64,000 nucleotides of DNA from Pseudomonas plecoglossicida NBRC 103162 = DSM 15088 (lineage in GTDB: Bacteria; Pseudomonadota; Gammaproteobacteria; Pseudomonadales; Pseudomonadaceae), in contig NZ_BBIV01000006.1 in the NCBI RefSeq assembly GCF_000730665.1, positions 1 to 64,000 on the forward strand. The letters run 5' to 3'. Below the pieces are notes generated by a model. It was given only the letters and a program-made list of their open reading frames with translations. It was not told where the DNA came from and made no database searches. The position numbers were made by a program, and so were the translations under genes. This document shows positions 26,279 to 34,455 of this stretch, piece by piece; the stretch's first letter is position 1, and each line of letters starts with the position of its first letter.

Positions 26279-26628
26279 AAGAGGTGGGCTCGAAAAAAAA
26301 TGATGTACGGTCAAGACAAGATGTGTCCTGACAGCAAAAACTGAAAAGTCAGCCACAAAAGCAGAAATGGCGCCTCGGAAGCCAGGCCTCGATAGCATGG
26401 TGTGAAACATGCCGGACCTGAAGCTTCCGAATCTGCCTTTTCCTGACCCGGCCCAATCCTGGAGGCACTCCCTGTACCCCTAGGCCACTCCGATCCTGCA
26501 ACAATCAGAACAGCCCGGCCCCTTGGTCATGTGTCGCCCCTCCTCGGGGCGGCGCATCATAGAAGCGAGAAATATAGAAAGGTTCCGCTTCTATCACATG
26601 ACAGCGCGCGACCGCTTGTCGATGACGC

Positions 26629-27099
26629 TCAATACCATTTCGGGTCGCGCTTGAGTTGCTCCTGCAACATTGCCTTCATGCCGTCGTCGGGTTCACCCAG
26701 CCAACGGTATTGCGCGTGGCGGGTGGGCGACTTGTCGCTCGGCAGGCCCTCGGGCACTTCAACGAGCATGCCGTAGGCATCATCCTTGTCCCAGCTGAAC
26801 GCCACGATCAGGCGCTTGTACGTGCAGTTCTCCTGGGATTCGCACAGTGGGCCGACCAGGTACTTGTCGCCGTCTTCGGTCACTGCCGACATCTGCTGCT
26901 GAGAACTGCCCGTCAGATTGATCACCCAATCGGGCAGGCGTTCCTCACCTTTGAGTGCGTCCTGCCAGGTTTCCCGGTATTGAGGGTCCGAGCCGAGCAA
27001 TTGATCGACCCGGACCTGGCCATCATTGGCCGCCATGGCCCCTGTACTACACGCCAGCATCAGGGCGCCAGCCATGGCTGTGCAAAGCTTCCTGCCCAT
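26629..27099 (-). CDS. ivy: Ivy family lysozyme inhibitor
   Basis: This 156-aa periplasmic protein has a signal peptide (LCTAMAGALMLACSTGAMA) and the inhibitor-of-vertebrate-lysozyme domain: VDQLLGSDPQYRETWQ, LPDWVINL, a disulfide-bounded loop CESQENC in the place of the E. coli CKPHDC loop that enters the lysozyme active site, then RLIVAFSWDKDDAYGMLVEV and YRWLGEPDDGMK. It protects peptidoglycan from lysozyme. The loop lacks the E. coli histidine, so potency may differ. The ATG at 27099 is preferred; a TTG two codons upstream is possible. Confidence 0.88.
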   Translation of the reverse strand: MGRKLCTAMAGALMLACSTGAMAANDGQVRVDQLLGSDPQYRETWQDALKGEERLPDWVINLTGSSQQQMSAVTEDGDKYLVGPLCESQENCTYKRLIVAFSWDKDDAYGMLVEVPEGLPSDKSPTRHAQYRWLGEPDDGMKAMLQEQLKRDPKWY

Positions 27100-27101
27100 C
27101 G

Positions 27102-27302
<201 letters not shown>

Positions 27303-27587
27303 TCAGAACACCCAGCGTTCCTGCGGTACGACATTTTCCACAGTGCCCGGGGCGGTATTGGCCGAAGGCAGCGGTTGGGCGGCCTTCACCAAGGTATTGG
27401 CGCGCGTGGCCTGGATGTGCGTCAGCAGCGCAGTTTGCGCCGCCACCTGCTCAGCCAGTCGTGCGGTCTGCCAGCTGTAGTAGAAGAGGCCGGCGGCCAA
27501 GGTCAGCAGCATCGCTATCCCGAGCAACAGGATTTGACGCAGGGGAAGTGCGACAGTGTGCGAGCGGTTGACGGATTGGCGGTTCAT
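27303..27587 (-). CDS. small single-pass membrane protein, unknown function
   Basis: This 94-aa protein has one strong transmembrane segment (about residues 17-42, QILLLGIAMLLTLAAGLFYY) preceded by a basic N-terminus (N-in) and a soluble tail of about 50 residues with helical QTARLAEQVAAQTALLTHIQ. AGGAGAACCGGC precedes the ATG. It lies upstream of the DUF1328 gene with a 39-bp gap, likely in the same transcript. I do not recognise a family. Confidence 0.7.
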   Translation of the reverse strand: MNRQSVNRSHTVALPLRQILLLGIAMLLTLAAGLFYYSWQTARLAEQVAAQTALLTHIQATRANTLVKAAQPLPSANTAPGTVENVVPQERWVF

Positions 27588-27762
27588 GCCGGTTCTCCTG
27601 CTGTAATTTTTCTATTCAAACCTGAGTAGGTAATTGCAGCCTGCATGCCAGCCTTTCGACTCAATAAAAATACTTATAAATCAATTAGTTACATGAATTC
27701 CTCATTCTTTCGAGGGACGTATCCTGCACGATGGGCACTGTAGCGTCGTGCGAATTGCACGA

Positions 27763-28584
27763 TCAGCCCTCGACCTTGGTCGCCACTTTCAACAGGTCGG
27801 CGTCTACCCCGCGCACCCCGATGATCTGGCGGGCAATCTCCACGGCCACGGTTTTCTGCTCACTGCTGAGCACTTCGCCAGACAGCCGCACCATGCCCTC
27901 CTCACTGGCTACCTTTATGTTCAGCCCGTCCAGATTGCGGCTGAAGCGGAAGCTGTTCTGGATCTTGTCGATCACCCAGCTGTCCTTTGGCTGCGGCCCG
28001 CTGGACGCATCCACCGGCGTCTCCCGGGCCTTGGCCATGGCCACGGTATCCAGACTGACCAGGTTGTTCACCAGGTGCACGCCATCGGTTGTGCGCGCCA
28101 CTACCCCGGCCAGCTCCTTGGCTTCTGTACTGTCGACCTTGCCGCGCAAGGTCACCACGCCATCGCTGCTTTGCACGTCGATGGCGGCTTTTTCCGTGAC
28201 TCGGCTCCACAGCAACCGGGCCCGGATCACGGCGGCCAGGGTGGCGTCCTCCAGGCGCTGGGCGTAGGCACGCAGCTCCAGCGGCCGCTCGACCAGTTCG
28301 GCATTGACCCGCAGTTGGTTGTCGACCTGCTCGATACCCCGGGTGGCCAGCGCCACCTGCTCTGCCAGCTGACGCTCGACCTCGTTCTCCACCTCGCCGA
28401 CCAGGCGTGCACGAGGCCCCTCGACCTCGACCTGGATGCGAAATGGATTGAGCATCTCGTTGAGCGACAGCGCCGTTTGCAGCGCACCTTCAAGGCGTGC
28501 GTCCTTGACCGGGTCGGCGATGGCCGACGTGCAAATGGCGAGGAGGCTGACCGTTATCGCGGCCATTCGGGTGGAAAAGGGCAT
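27763..28584 (-). CDS. BON-domain periplasmic protein
   Basis: This 273-aa exported protein (signal peptide ending near SAIADPV, residue 25) contains repeated BON domains: one around VEGPRARLVGEVENEVERQL, one around VQSSDGVVTLRGKVDSTEAKELA, and one around VASEEGMVRLSGEVLSSEQKTVA. BON domains bind phospholipid membranes, as in OsmY and DolP. I use the ATG at 28584 with AAAGGAG in front; the frame remains open far upstream without a ribosome site. It is divergent from algB. Confidence 0.87.
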   Translation of the reverse strand: MPFSTRMAAITVSLLAICTSAIADPVKDARLEGALQTALSLNEMLNPFRIQVEVEGPRARLVGEVENEVERQLAEQVALATRGIEQVDNQLRVNAELVERPLELRAYAQRLEDATLAAVIRARLLWSRVTEKAAIDVQSSDGVVTLRGKVDSTEAKELAGVVARTTDGVHLVNNLVSLDTVAMAKARETPVDASSGPQPKDSWVIDKIQNSFRFSRNLDGLNIKVASEEGMVRLSGEVLSSEQKTVAVEIARQIIGVRGVDADLLKVATKVEG

Positions 28585-28792
28585 GACTGCACTCCTTTGT
28601 GGGCAAAATCCGTAAATCGTCGCAACCAATGTGCCAGCGCGTTGCTCTAAGGAAATCATCGACAAATCAGGGAAGAAGGCGGGGGTCAGGCCATTGGCTA
28701 GCATGCAAAGGACAGAATCCTTCAGAATTGACCATGCAACTTGCCCGATTTTTCCCACACTAATTGAAGACCTATCCTAAGGAGCGCAGGAA
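28585..28792. promoter_or_regulatory. divergent BON-protein / algB intergenic region
   Basis: These 208 bp carry the ribosome sites of both genes (AAAGGAG on the minus strand, AAGGAGCGCAGG on the plus strand) and must hold both promoters. No sigma-70, AlgU or sigma-54 element with correct spacing stood out on reading. Confidence 0.35.
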
Positions 28793-30139
28793 ATGGAGTC
28801 AGCCCAGGACAACCAAGGCCGCATTCTGCTGGTGGACGATGAGTCCGCAATCCTGCGTACCTTCCGCTATTGCCTGGAAGACGAAGGCTACAGCGTGGCC
28901 ACGGCCAACAGCGCCGCACAGGCCGAAACCTTGTTGCAGCGCCAGGTGTTCGACCTGTGCTTCCTCGACCTGCGCCTGGGTGAAGACAACGGTCTGGATG
29001 TACTGGCGCAGATGCGTATCCAGGCACCGTGGATGCGGGTGGTGATCGTCACCGCGCATTCGGCGATCGATACCGCCGTCGATGCCATTCAGGCAGGCGC
29101 CGCCGATTACCTGGTCAAGCCTTGCAGCCCCGATCAGCTGCGCCTGGCCACCGCCAAGCAACTGGAAGTTCGCCAACTGTCGGCACGTCTGGAGGCGTTG
29201 GAAGGCGAAATCAAGAAACCCAAGGACGGCCTCGACTCCCACAGCCCGGCGATGATGGCGGTGCTGGAAACCGCACGGCAGGTGGCTACCACCGATGCCA
29301 ACATCCTGATCCTTGGCGAGTCGGGTACCGGCAAGGGCGAACTGGCCCGGGCCATTCATGGCTGGAGCAAGCGGGCACGCAAGGCATGCGTGACCATCAA
29401 CTGCCCCTCGCTGAATGCCGAACTGATGGAGAGCGAGCTGTTCGGCCACACCCGCGGCGCCTTCACCGGTGCCAGCGAGAGCACCCTCGGGCGGGTCAGC
29501 CAGGCCGACGGCGGGACGTTGTTCCTGGATGAAATCGGTGATTTCCCGCTGACCTTGCAACCGAAACTGCTGAGGTTCATCCAGGACAAGGAATATGAGC
29601 GGGTAGGCGACCCGGTGACCCGCCGCGCCGACGTGCGCATCCTTGCCGCGACCAACCTGAACCTGGAGGAAATGGTGCGCGATAGCCGTTTCCGCGAGGA
29701 CCTGCTGTACCGCCTGAACGTCATCACCCTGCACCTGCCGCCACTGCGCGAGCGCAGCGAGGACATTTTGACCTTGGCCGACCGCTTCCTGGTACGCTTC
29801 GTCAAGGAATACTCACGCCCGGCCCGCGGTTTCAGCGACGAGGCCCGTGCCGCGCTGCTCAACTACCGCTGGCCTGGCAATATCCGCGAGCTGCGCAACG
29901 TGATCGAGCGTGCCAGCATCATCTGCCCGCAGGAGCGCGTGGAGATCAGCCACCTGGGCATGGGCGAGCAGCCAGCCAGCAATGCTCCCCGCGTGGGCGC
30001 AGCGTTGAGCCTGGATGAGCTGGAGCGCGCCCACATCGGTGCGGTGCTGGCAGCCAGTGACACGCTCGACCAGGCCGCCAAGACGCTGGGCATCGATGCT
30101 TCGACCCTCTATCGCAAACGCAAGCAGTACAACCTGTGA
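28793..30139 (+). CDS. algB: sigma-54-type response regulator AlgB
   Basis: This 448-aa NtrC-family regulator has a receiver domain (about 1-125; phospho-acceptor Asp in LCFLDLRLGEDNG), an AAA+ domain (about 147-375; Walker A GESGTGKGE, GAFTGA loop intact, Walker B GGTLFLDEIGDF) and a Fis-type HTH (AAKTLGIDASTLYRKRKQY). In Pseudomonas AlgB with KinB controls alginate and virulence functions. Walker A has G where many NtrC proteins have E after GTGK. It overlaps kinB by 4 bp. Confidence 0.94.
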   Translation: MESAQDNQGRILLVDDESAILRTFRYCLEDEGYSVATANSAAQAETLLQRQVFDLCFLDLRLGEDNGLDVLAQMRIQAPWMRVVIVTAHSAIDTAVDAIQAGAADYLVKPCSPDQLRLATAKQLEVRQLSARLEALEGEIKKPKDGLDSHSPAMMAVLETARQVATTDANILILGESGTGKGELARAIHGWSKRARKACVTINCPSLNAELMESELFGHTRGAFTGASESTLGRVSQADGGTLFLDEIGDFPLTLQPKLLRFIQDKEYERVGDPVTRRADVRILAATNLNLEEMVRDSRFREDLLYRLNVITLHLPPLRERSEDILTLADRFLVRFVKEYSRPARGFSDEARAALLNYRWPGNIRELRNVIERASIICPQERVEISHLGMGEQPASNAPRVGAALSLDELERAHIGAVLAASDTLDQAAKTLGIDASTLYRKRKQYNL

Positions 30140-31914
30140 GACGGCCGTTGAAGCTGCGCACGCGGCTTTTCCTCAGCATTTGCGCACTGGTCACGGTGGC
30201 CCTGCTAGGGCTGATGCTGGGCCTGGTGAGCGTGATGCAGATGGCCACGGTGCAGCAGAAGTCGGTGCGCGATACCACCCAAGCCCTCGAAACGGGCCTC
30301 AAGCTGCGGCAGAACCTGGGTGAACAACTGACGTTGATACTTGATGAGGGCACAGCGCCGGAAAGTCTGCAGTCCCTGCAGGAAAGCTTTCAGGGGCTCT
30401 TGCGACAAGGGCTCGAACACGGTGGCGAACGCACCGGTTTCAGCAAGGCCAGCAGCAACTATCAGGCGTTCCTCCAGGCTTACCGCGACAGCCCGGCACC
30501 GGCACGCAGCATGGGTGCCGATCAGCCATTGGGCGCGGCGTTCAACCAGGTTCGAACCGACCTGATCGACTCCCACAAGCAAGCACTGGAATACATCACC
30601 CGCAGTGAGGAACGTACTCGCGATCGCGCCTTGCTGGTCAGCGGAGTGCTCGGCCTGATGGGCCTGGTGGTGCTGGTCCTGGGTTTCATCACCGCGCACA
30701 ACATCGCCCGTCGCTTCGGCCAACCGATCGAGGCCTTGGCCAAGGCGGCCGACCAGCTCGGCCAAGGCAACTTCGATGTCACCTTGCCGGTGACCCAGGC
30801 CATCGAGCTCAACCAGCTGACGCGTCGCTTCGGCCTGATGGCCGATGCCCTGCGCAAGCACCAGGCCACCAACGTCGATGAGCTGTTGGCCGGCCAGCAG
30901 CGCCTGCAAGCGGTGCTCGACAGCATCGACGATGGCTTGCTGATCATCGACCGCCAGGGCCACCTCGAACATCTCAACCCCGTGGCCCAGCGTCAGCTGG
31001 GATGGGACACCAGCCGTGTCGGCAGCAGCCTGGCCGAAGCGCTGCAGCGCCCGGAACTGGAGCAGCAACTGCGCCAGGTGCTGCGCGGCGGCAGCCTGGA
31101 TCGTCCGCCTGACGACTTGAGCATCGAGGTCGATGAAGAGTCTCGTCTGCTGACCTACAGCCTGACCCCAGTCAGTCACCCGCAGGGGCCGATCCTTGGG
31201 GCGGTGATGGTGTTGCATGATGTCACCGAGCAACGCGCATTCGAACGCGTGCGCAGTGAATTCGTGTTGCGCGCCTCCCACGAGTTGCGCACCCCGGTCA
31301 CCGGCATGCACATGGCCTTCGGCTTGCTGCGCGAGCGCATCAAGTTCCCACCCGAAGCGCGCGAAAGCGATCTGCTGGACACCATCGGCGAGGAGATGCA
31401 GCGCCTGACCCAGTTGATCAACGACCTGCTCAATTTCTCGCGCTATCAAAGCGGGCTGCAAAAGCTCGAACTCGCGCCATGCGCCATCGATGATCTGCTG
31501 GACCGTGCCCGGACACGTTTCAGCGAGTCGGCCTCGGCCAAGCAGATCGAACTGTTGCAGGAACTGGAGTTGCCGCTGCCGCGCATTCAAGCCGACATCG
31601 CGCAACTCGACCGCGTGCTCGACAACCTGTTGCACAACGCCATCCGCCATACCGCCAGGGGTGGGCGCATACGGCTGCATGCGCGGCGGCATGCAGAGCG
31701 GGTAATCATCAGCGTCGAGGACAACGGTGAAGGAATCGCCTATGGCCAGCAGGGGCGGATCTTCGAGCCGTTCGTACAGGTCGGGCGCAAGAAAGGCGGG
31801 GCAGGGCTGGGCCTGGCATTGTGCAAGGAAATCGTCCAGCTGCATGGCGGGCGAATGGGCGTATTTTCCCGGCCGGGGCAGGGCACGCAGTTCTACATGG
31901 CGCTGCCGGTGTGA
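30136..31914 (+). CDS. kinB: sensor histidine kinase KinB
   Basis: This 592-aa inner-membrane kinase has TM1 at about 12-32, a periplasmic sensor to about 165, TM2 at about 168-188, HAMP (FGQPIEALAKAADQLGQGNF), a PAS domain (about 255-360, VLDSIDDGLLIIDRQGHLEHLN), the HisKA H-box (FVLRASHELRTPVTG) and an HATPase (N box NLLHNAIRHT, VEDNGEGIAYGQQGRIFEPF, GGAGLGLALCKEI). It starts at GTG 30136 overlapping the algB stop. KinB phosphorylates and dephosphorylates AlgB. Confidence 0.93.
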   Translation: MRRPLKLRTRLFLSICALVTVALLGLMLGLVSVMQMATVQQKSVRDTTQALETGLKLRQNLGEQLTLILDEGTAPESLQSLQESFQGLLRQGLEHGGERTGFSKASSNYQAFLQAYRDSPAPARSMGADQPLGAAFNQVRTDLIDSHKQALEYITRSEERTRDRALLVSGVLGLMGLVVLVLGFITAHNIARRFGQPIEALAKAADQLGQGNFDVTLPVTQAIELNQLTRRFGLMADALRKHQATNVDELLAGQQRLQAVLDSIDDGLLIIDRQGHLEHLNPVAQRQLGWDTSRVGSSLAEALQRPELEQQLRQVLRGGSLDRPPDDLSIEVDEESRLLTYSLTPVSHPQGPILGAVMVLHDVTEQRAFERVRSEFVLRASHELRTPVTGMHMAFGLLRERIKFPPEARESDLLDTIGEEMQRLTQLINDLLNFSRYQSGLQKLELAPCAIDDLLDRARTRFSESASAKQIELLQELELPLPRIQADIAQLDRVLDNLLHNAIRHTARGGRIRLHARRHAERVIISVEDNGEGIAYGQQGRIFEPFVQVGRKKGGAGLGLALCKEIVQLHGGRMGVFSRPGQGTQFYMALPV

Positions 31915-31923
31915 GGCCTGCGC

Positions 31924-33567
31924 TCAAGGCTCATCATCGATGCGCTGGCGCCTGACCTGCCGCCCGCGCGTCACCAGCTCGGCGAACTGCCGTGCATTCA
32001 GCGGGTGGGCGAACAGCCAGCCCTGCCCGTAATTGACCCCTTCGCTGTTGAGCAGCACCGCCTGGGCTTCGCACTCGATGCCCTCGGCTATCACCCGCAG
32101 ATGAAGGTCATGGGCCATGCGAATGATGTGCGGCGCTACCCCACTGCTGGCGGCATCGTGGCCCAGCGCATCGATGAATGCCTTGTCGATCTTCAGGCAG
32201 TCCACCGGCAGGGTCTGCAGATAGGCAAGGCTGCAGTAGCCGGTGCCGAAGTCATCGATCAGCACCTGATGCCCTACGGCACGCAGCGCTTGCAGGTTGT
32301 CGCGGGCCACCACCACATCGATCAGCCCGCGCTCGGTGACCTCGAAGGCGATCTGGCTGGCTGCGACCCGGTGCAGCGCCAGCAGCCGCGCCGCCACCCG
32401 GCCGATGCGCGGCGCCATGACATCGCAGGCGGCGAGGTTCACCGAGATGTACAAATTGCGGTGCGAACGCAACAACTGGCCAAGCTGCTCCAGCACGCGC
32501 TGCAGCACGAAATCGGTGATTTGCCGGATCTGCCCGGTGTTCTCGGCCAGTGGAATGAACAAATCCGGGCTGGTCAGTGTGCCATCGGGTCGCCGCCATC
32601 GCACCAGCGCTTCGGCGCCCACGCAGCGCCGGCTATCGAGTTCGATGATGGGCTGGTAGAGCACCTGCAGTTCGCCGCGCCGCAGCGCATTCTGCAGCTC
32701 CGAACTCATCGAGCGGCGCTGCAGGATCAGCTGCAGCACCAGCCAGCCAATGCAACAGGCCGCCAGCACGCTGCCGGGGAACAGCAGCCAGAGCATGCCG
32801 TTCATCCGCAGCGGCAAGCTGGCCCGCGGCGCGATCAGCACCAGCTGGTAGTCCGGGGATTTGGTCGGCATGCGATAGACCAGGCGGTCATGCAGTTCGA
32901 ACAGCGAATTGCCGCTGGGTGGCGGCCAGCTGTTGGCCGGTGGCCAGACCTGCGGCGGGCCCAGCACCGGAATGGCCCGCGTGCCATTGTCGAGCACCAC
33001 CAGCAAGCTGCCACCGGGCGGCAGGTCGACCACGTCTGTCAGGTGCCCGCGCGAGGTGGAAACCAGGAAATTGCCCCGCGCGAGCATCAGGGCCGCGAGG
33101 TTTTCGTTGGGCTCGGTGGTGGTATTGAGCCAGTAGCTGTAGGTCGGCCCCTGGATATCCGGCGCCCGTTTGGGGACGAAGGCCCTGGCACCGCCACGGT
33201 TTGAGCAGGCGACATTGACGTCGACGTAGGCGGCCTCGTAGATGAACCGGGAACCCAGCCCAACCTGTTGCAGCAATGCCAGCATCGCCGGGCTGCACCC
33301 CCGAAGCGGCTGCCCCTGCAGTTCGTCGACCCCCTCACGCAGTTGCCCGAAGACTTGCTCCAGACGATCGAGAAAGCGCTCGCCCTGGGCGTTCATCTGC
33401 GCGCTCTCGCTTTCCTTCATCTGCTGCAAGGCAATGCCGATGCTGGCGGTCAGCAATACTGCGGCGCTGGCCACCGCTGCCAAGGAAGCCAGCATCCAGG
33501 GTCGGTAGAAAAATTGGCGAAGCGCAGTTATCAGGGCCGACATGGGCAGCATCCAGTTGATATCCAA
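31924..33567 (-). CDS. CSS-motif EAL-domain c-di-GMP phosphodiesterase
   Basis: This is a 547-aa protein. TM1 (about 25-48) and TM2 (about 255-275) flank a periplasmic CSS-type domain with two cysteines (RGCSPAM, VACSNRGG) that in this family sense redox state by disulfide formation. The EAL domain follows (about 290-535), with GAEALVRWRRPDG, IDDFGTGYCSLAYLQ and LKIDKAF, so catalysis is expected to be intact. It degrades c-di-GMP to pGpG. The start could also be one of two internal ATGs within the first nine codons. Confidence 0.88.
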   Translation of the reverse strand: MDINWMLPMSALITALRQFFYRPWMLASLAAVASAAVLLTASIGIALQQMKESESAQMNAQGERFLDRLEQVFGQLREGVDELQGQPLRGCSPAMLALLQQVGLGSRFIYEAAYVDVNVACSNRGGARAFVPKRAPDIQGPTYSYWLNTTTEPNENLAALMLARGNFLVSTSRGHLTDVVDLPPGGSLLVVLDNGTRAIPVLGPPQVWPPANSWPPPSGNSLFELHDRLVYRMPTKSPDYQLVLIAPRASLPLRMNGMLWLLFPGSVLAACCIGWLVLQLILQRRSMSSELQNALRRGELQVLYQPIIELDSRRCVGAEALVRWRRPDGTLTSPDLFIPLAENTGQIRQITDFVLQRVLEQLGQLLRSHRNLYISVNLAACDVMAPRIGRVAARLLALHRVAASQIAFEVTERGLIDVVVARDNLQALRAVGHQVLIDDFGTGYCSLAYLQTLPVDCLKIDKAFIDALGHDAASSGVAPHIIRMAHDLHLRVIAEGIECEAQAVLLNSEGVNYGQGWLFAHPLNARQFAELVTRGRQVRRQRIDDEP

Positions 33568-33614
33568 GGTATAGCAACTGAATCGAAGATTGGCCTGCCC
33601 GTTTGGCAGAGGAC

Positions 33615-34391
33615 TTAGCGCATGCGGTTGAGCACCTGCAGCATGGCAGCCGTCTGGGCGTCAGGCGTGCCATCGAAGCGCTGCGGTCGAAAACGCATCT
33701 GGAAGGCCGCAATCACGTGCCGCGTAGCGACATCCAGCTGCCCCGTCTGCTCGATAGCGTAGCCAAAGCGGGCCAGCTCTTGCTGGTACCAGCCGATGGT
33801 TGGCGGGCTCGTATTGAAGTAGGCCTGCTGCCGGGCCACGGCGTTGGCCTCGGGCCAGACCCCAAGCCCGGCATAGGCCAGGCGCTTCCACGGGAACAGC
33901 GGACCCGGGTCGAGCTTGCGCAGTGGCGCGATGTCGCCGTGGCCGATGATGTGCCGCGGCTCGATGTGGTTGCGCTTGACGATGTCCTTGAGCAAGGTGA
34001 TCAACGACTGGATCTGCGCTTCCGTGTACGGGTACCAGACACGCCCGTTGGGCGTATCGTCGAACCCTGGGTTGACGATTTCGATGCCGATCGAGCTGGA
34101 GTTCAGCCAGGTCCGGCCTTGCCACTCGCTTTCACCGGCATGCCAGGCGCGGCGGTTTTCGTCGATCAGCTGATAGATCGTGGCCGGGCCATCGCCGATC
34201 AGGTAGTGGGCGCTGACTTCACCATGGGTCAGCAACGCCAGCGAGCGCTCCAGCGAAGCATTGGTGTAATGCAGGACGACGAACTGGATGCGGTCGTCCT
34301 GGTTGGCAGAGGGGTGGCTGCGGTCGATGCGCAAGCCCGTGGAGCACCCTGCCAGGATCAGCAGCAGGAATGCGGAAATCAGCGCTTTCAT
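33615..34391 (-). CDS. AmpD-like N-acetylmuramoyl-L-alanine amidase lipoprotein
   Basis: This 258-aa lipoprotein (lipobox LAGC, Cys16) carries an Amidase_2 domain, with FVVLHYTN, WHAGESEWQGRTWLN, IGIEIVNPGFDD, RHIIGHGDIAPLRKLDPGPLFPW supplying zinc ligands, and a C-terminal peptidoglycan-binding domain (about 195-255). It removes stem peptides from muropeptides or sacculus in the envelope, like AmpDh2/AmpDh3 of P. aeruginosa. The ATG at 34391 follows TAGGAG... read on its strand as CTTCTCCTATG context; it gives the signal peptide directly, whereas the longer frame does not. Confidence 0.87.
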   Translation of the reverse strand: MKALISAFLLLILAGCSTGLRIDRSHPSANQDDRIQFVVLHYTNASLERSLALLTHGEVSAHYLIGDGPATIYQLIDENRRAWHAGESEWQGRTWLNSSSIGIEIVNPGFDDTPNGRVWYPYTEAQIQSLITLLKDIVKRNHIEPRHIIGHGDIAPLRKLDPGPLFPWKRLAYAGLGVWPEANAVARQQAYFNTSPPTIGWYQQELARFGYAIEQTGQLDVATRHVIAAFQMRFRPQRFDGTPDAQTAAMLQVLNRMR

Positions 34392-34455
34392 AGGAGAAGC
34401 CAAGTGATGAGCCGATAACGCAACAGCATAACGTATGCGCGTCCGGCCCACCTGC

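Larger units (their letters stand above)
25892..26628. other. 737-bp intergenic region upstream of gltP, regulatory sites only
   Basis: The longest gene-free stretch. It holds a 16-bp palindrome, an imperfect second copy, a sigma-54 promoter match on the plus strand, a short GCCCC/GGGGC hairpin (26536-26550) and, just past the ivy stop, a 9-bp inverted repeat ATAGAAGCG/CGCTTCTAT (26559-26567, 26586-26594). A possible 94-codon minus-strand frame at 26126-26410 has no family features and spans the palindromes, so I do not call it. No other gene is seen. Confidence 0.5.

Noticed and set aside
26126..26410. 94-codon minus-strand ORF in the gltP upstream region
   Set aside because: No ribosome site or family features, atypical composition, and it spans the palindromes and the sigma-54 site.
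26288..26560. Possible CrcZ/CrcY-like sigma-54-dependent sRNA
   Set aside because: No repeated AAnAAnAA motifs and no canonical terminator; known crc RNAs map to other loci. Kept only as an unannotated-transcript question.
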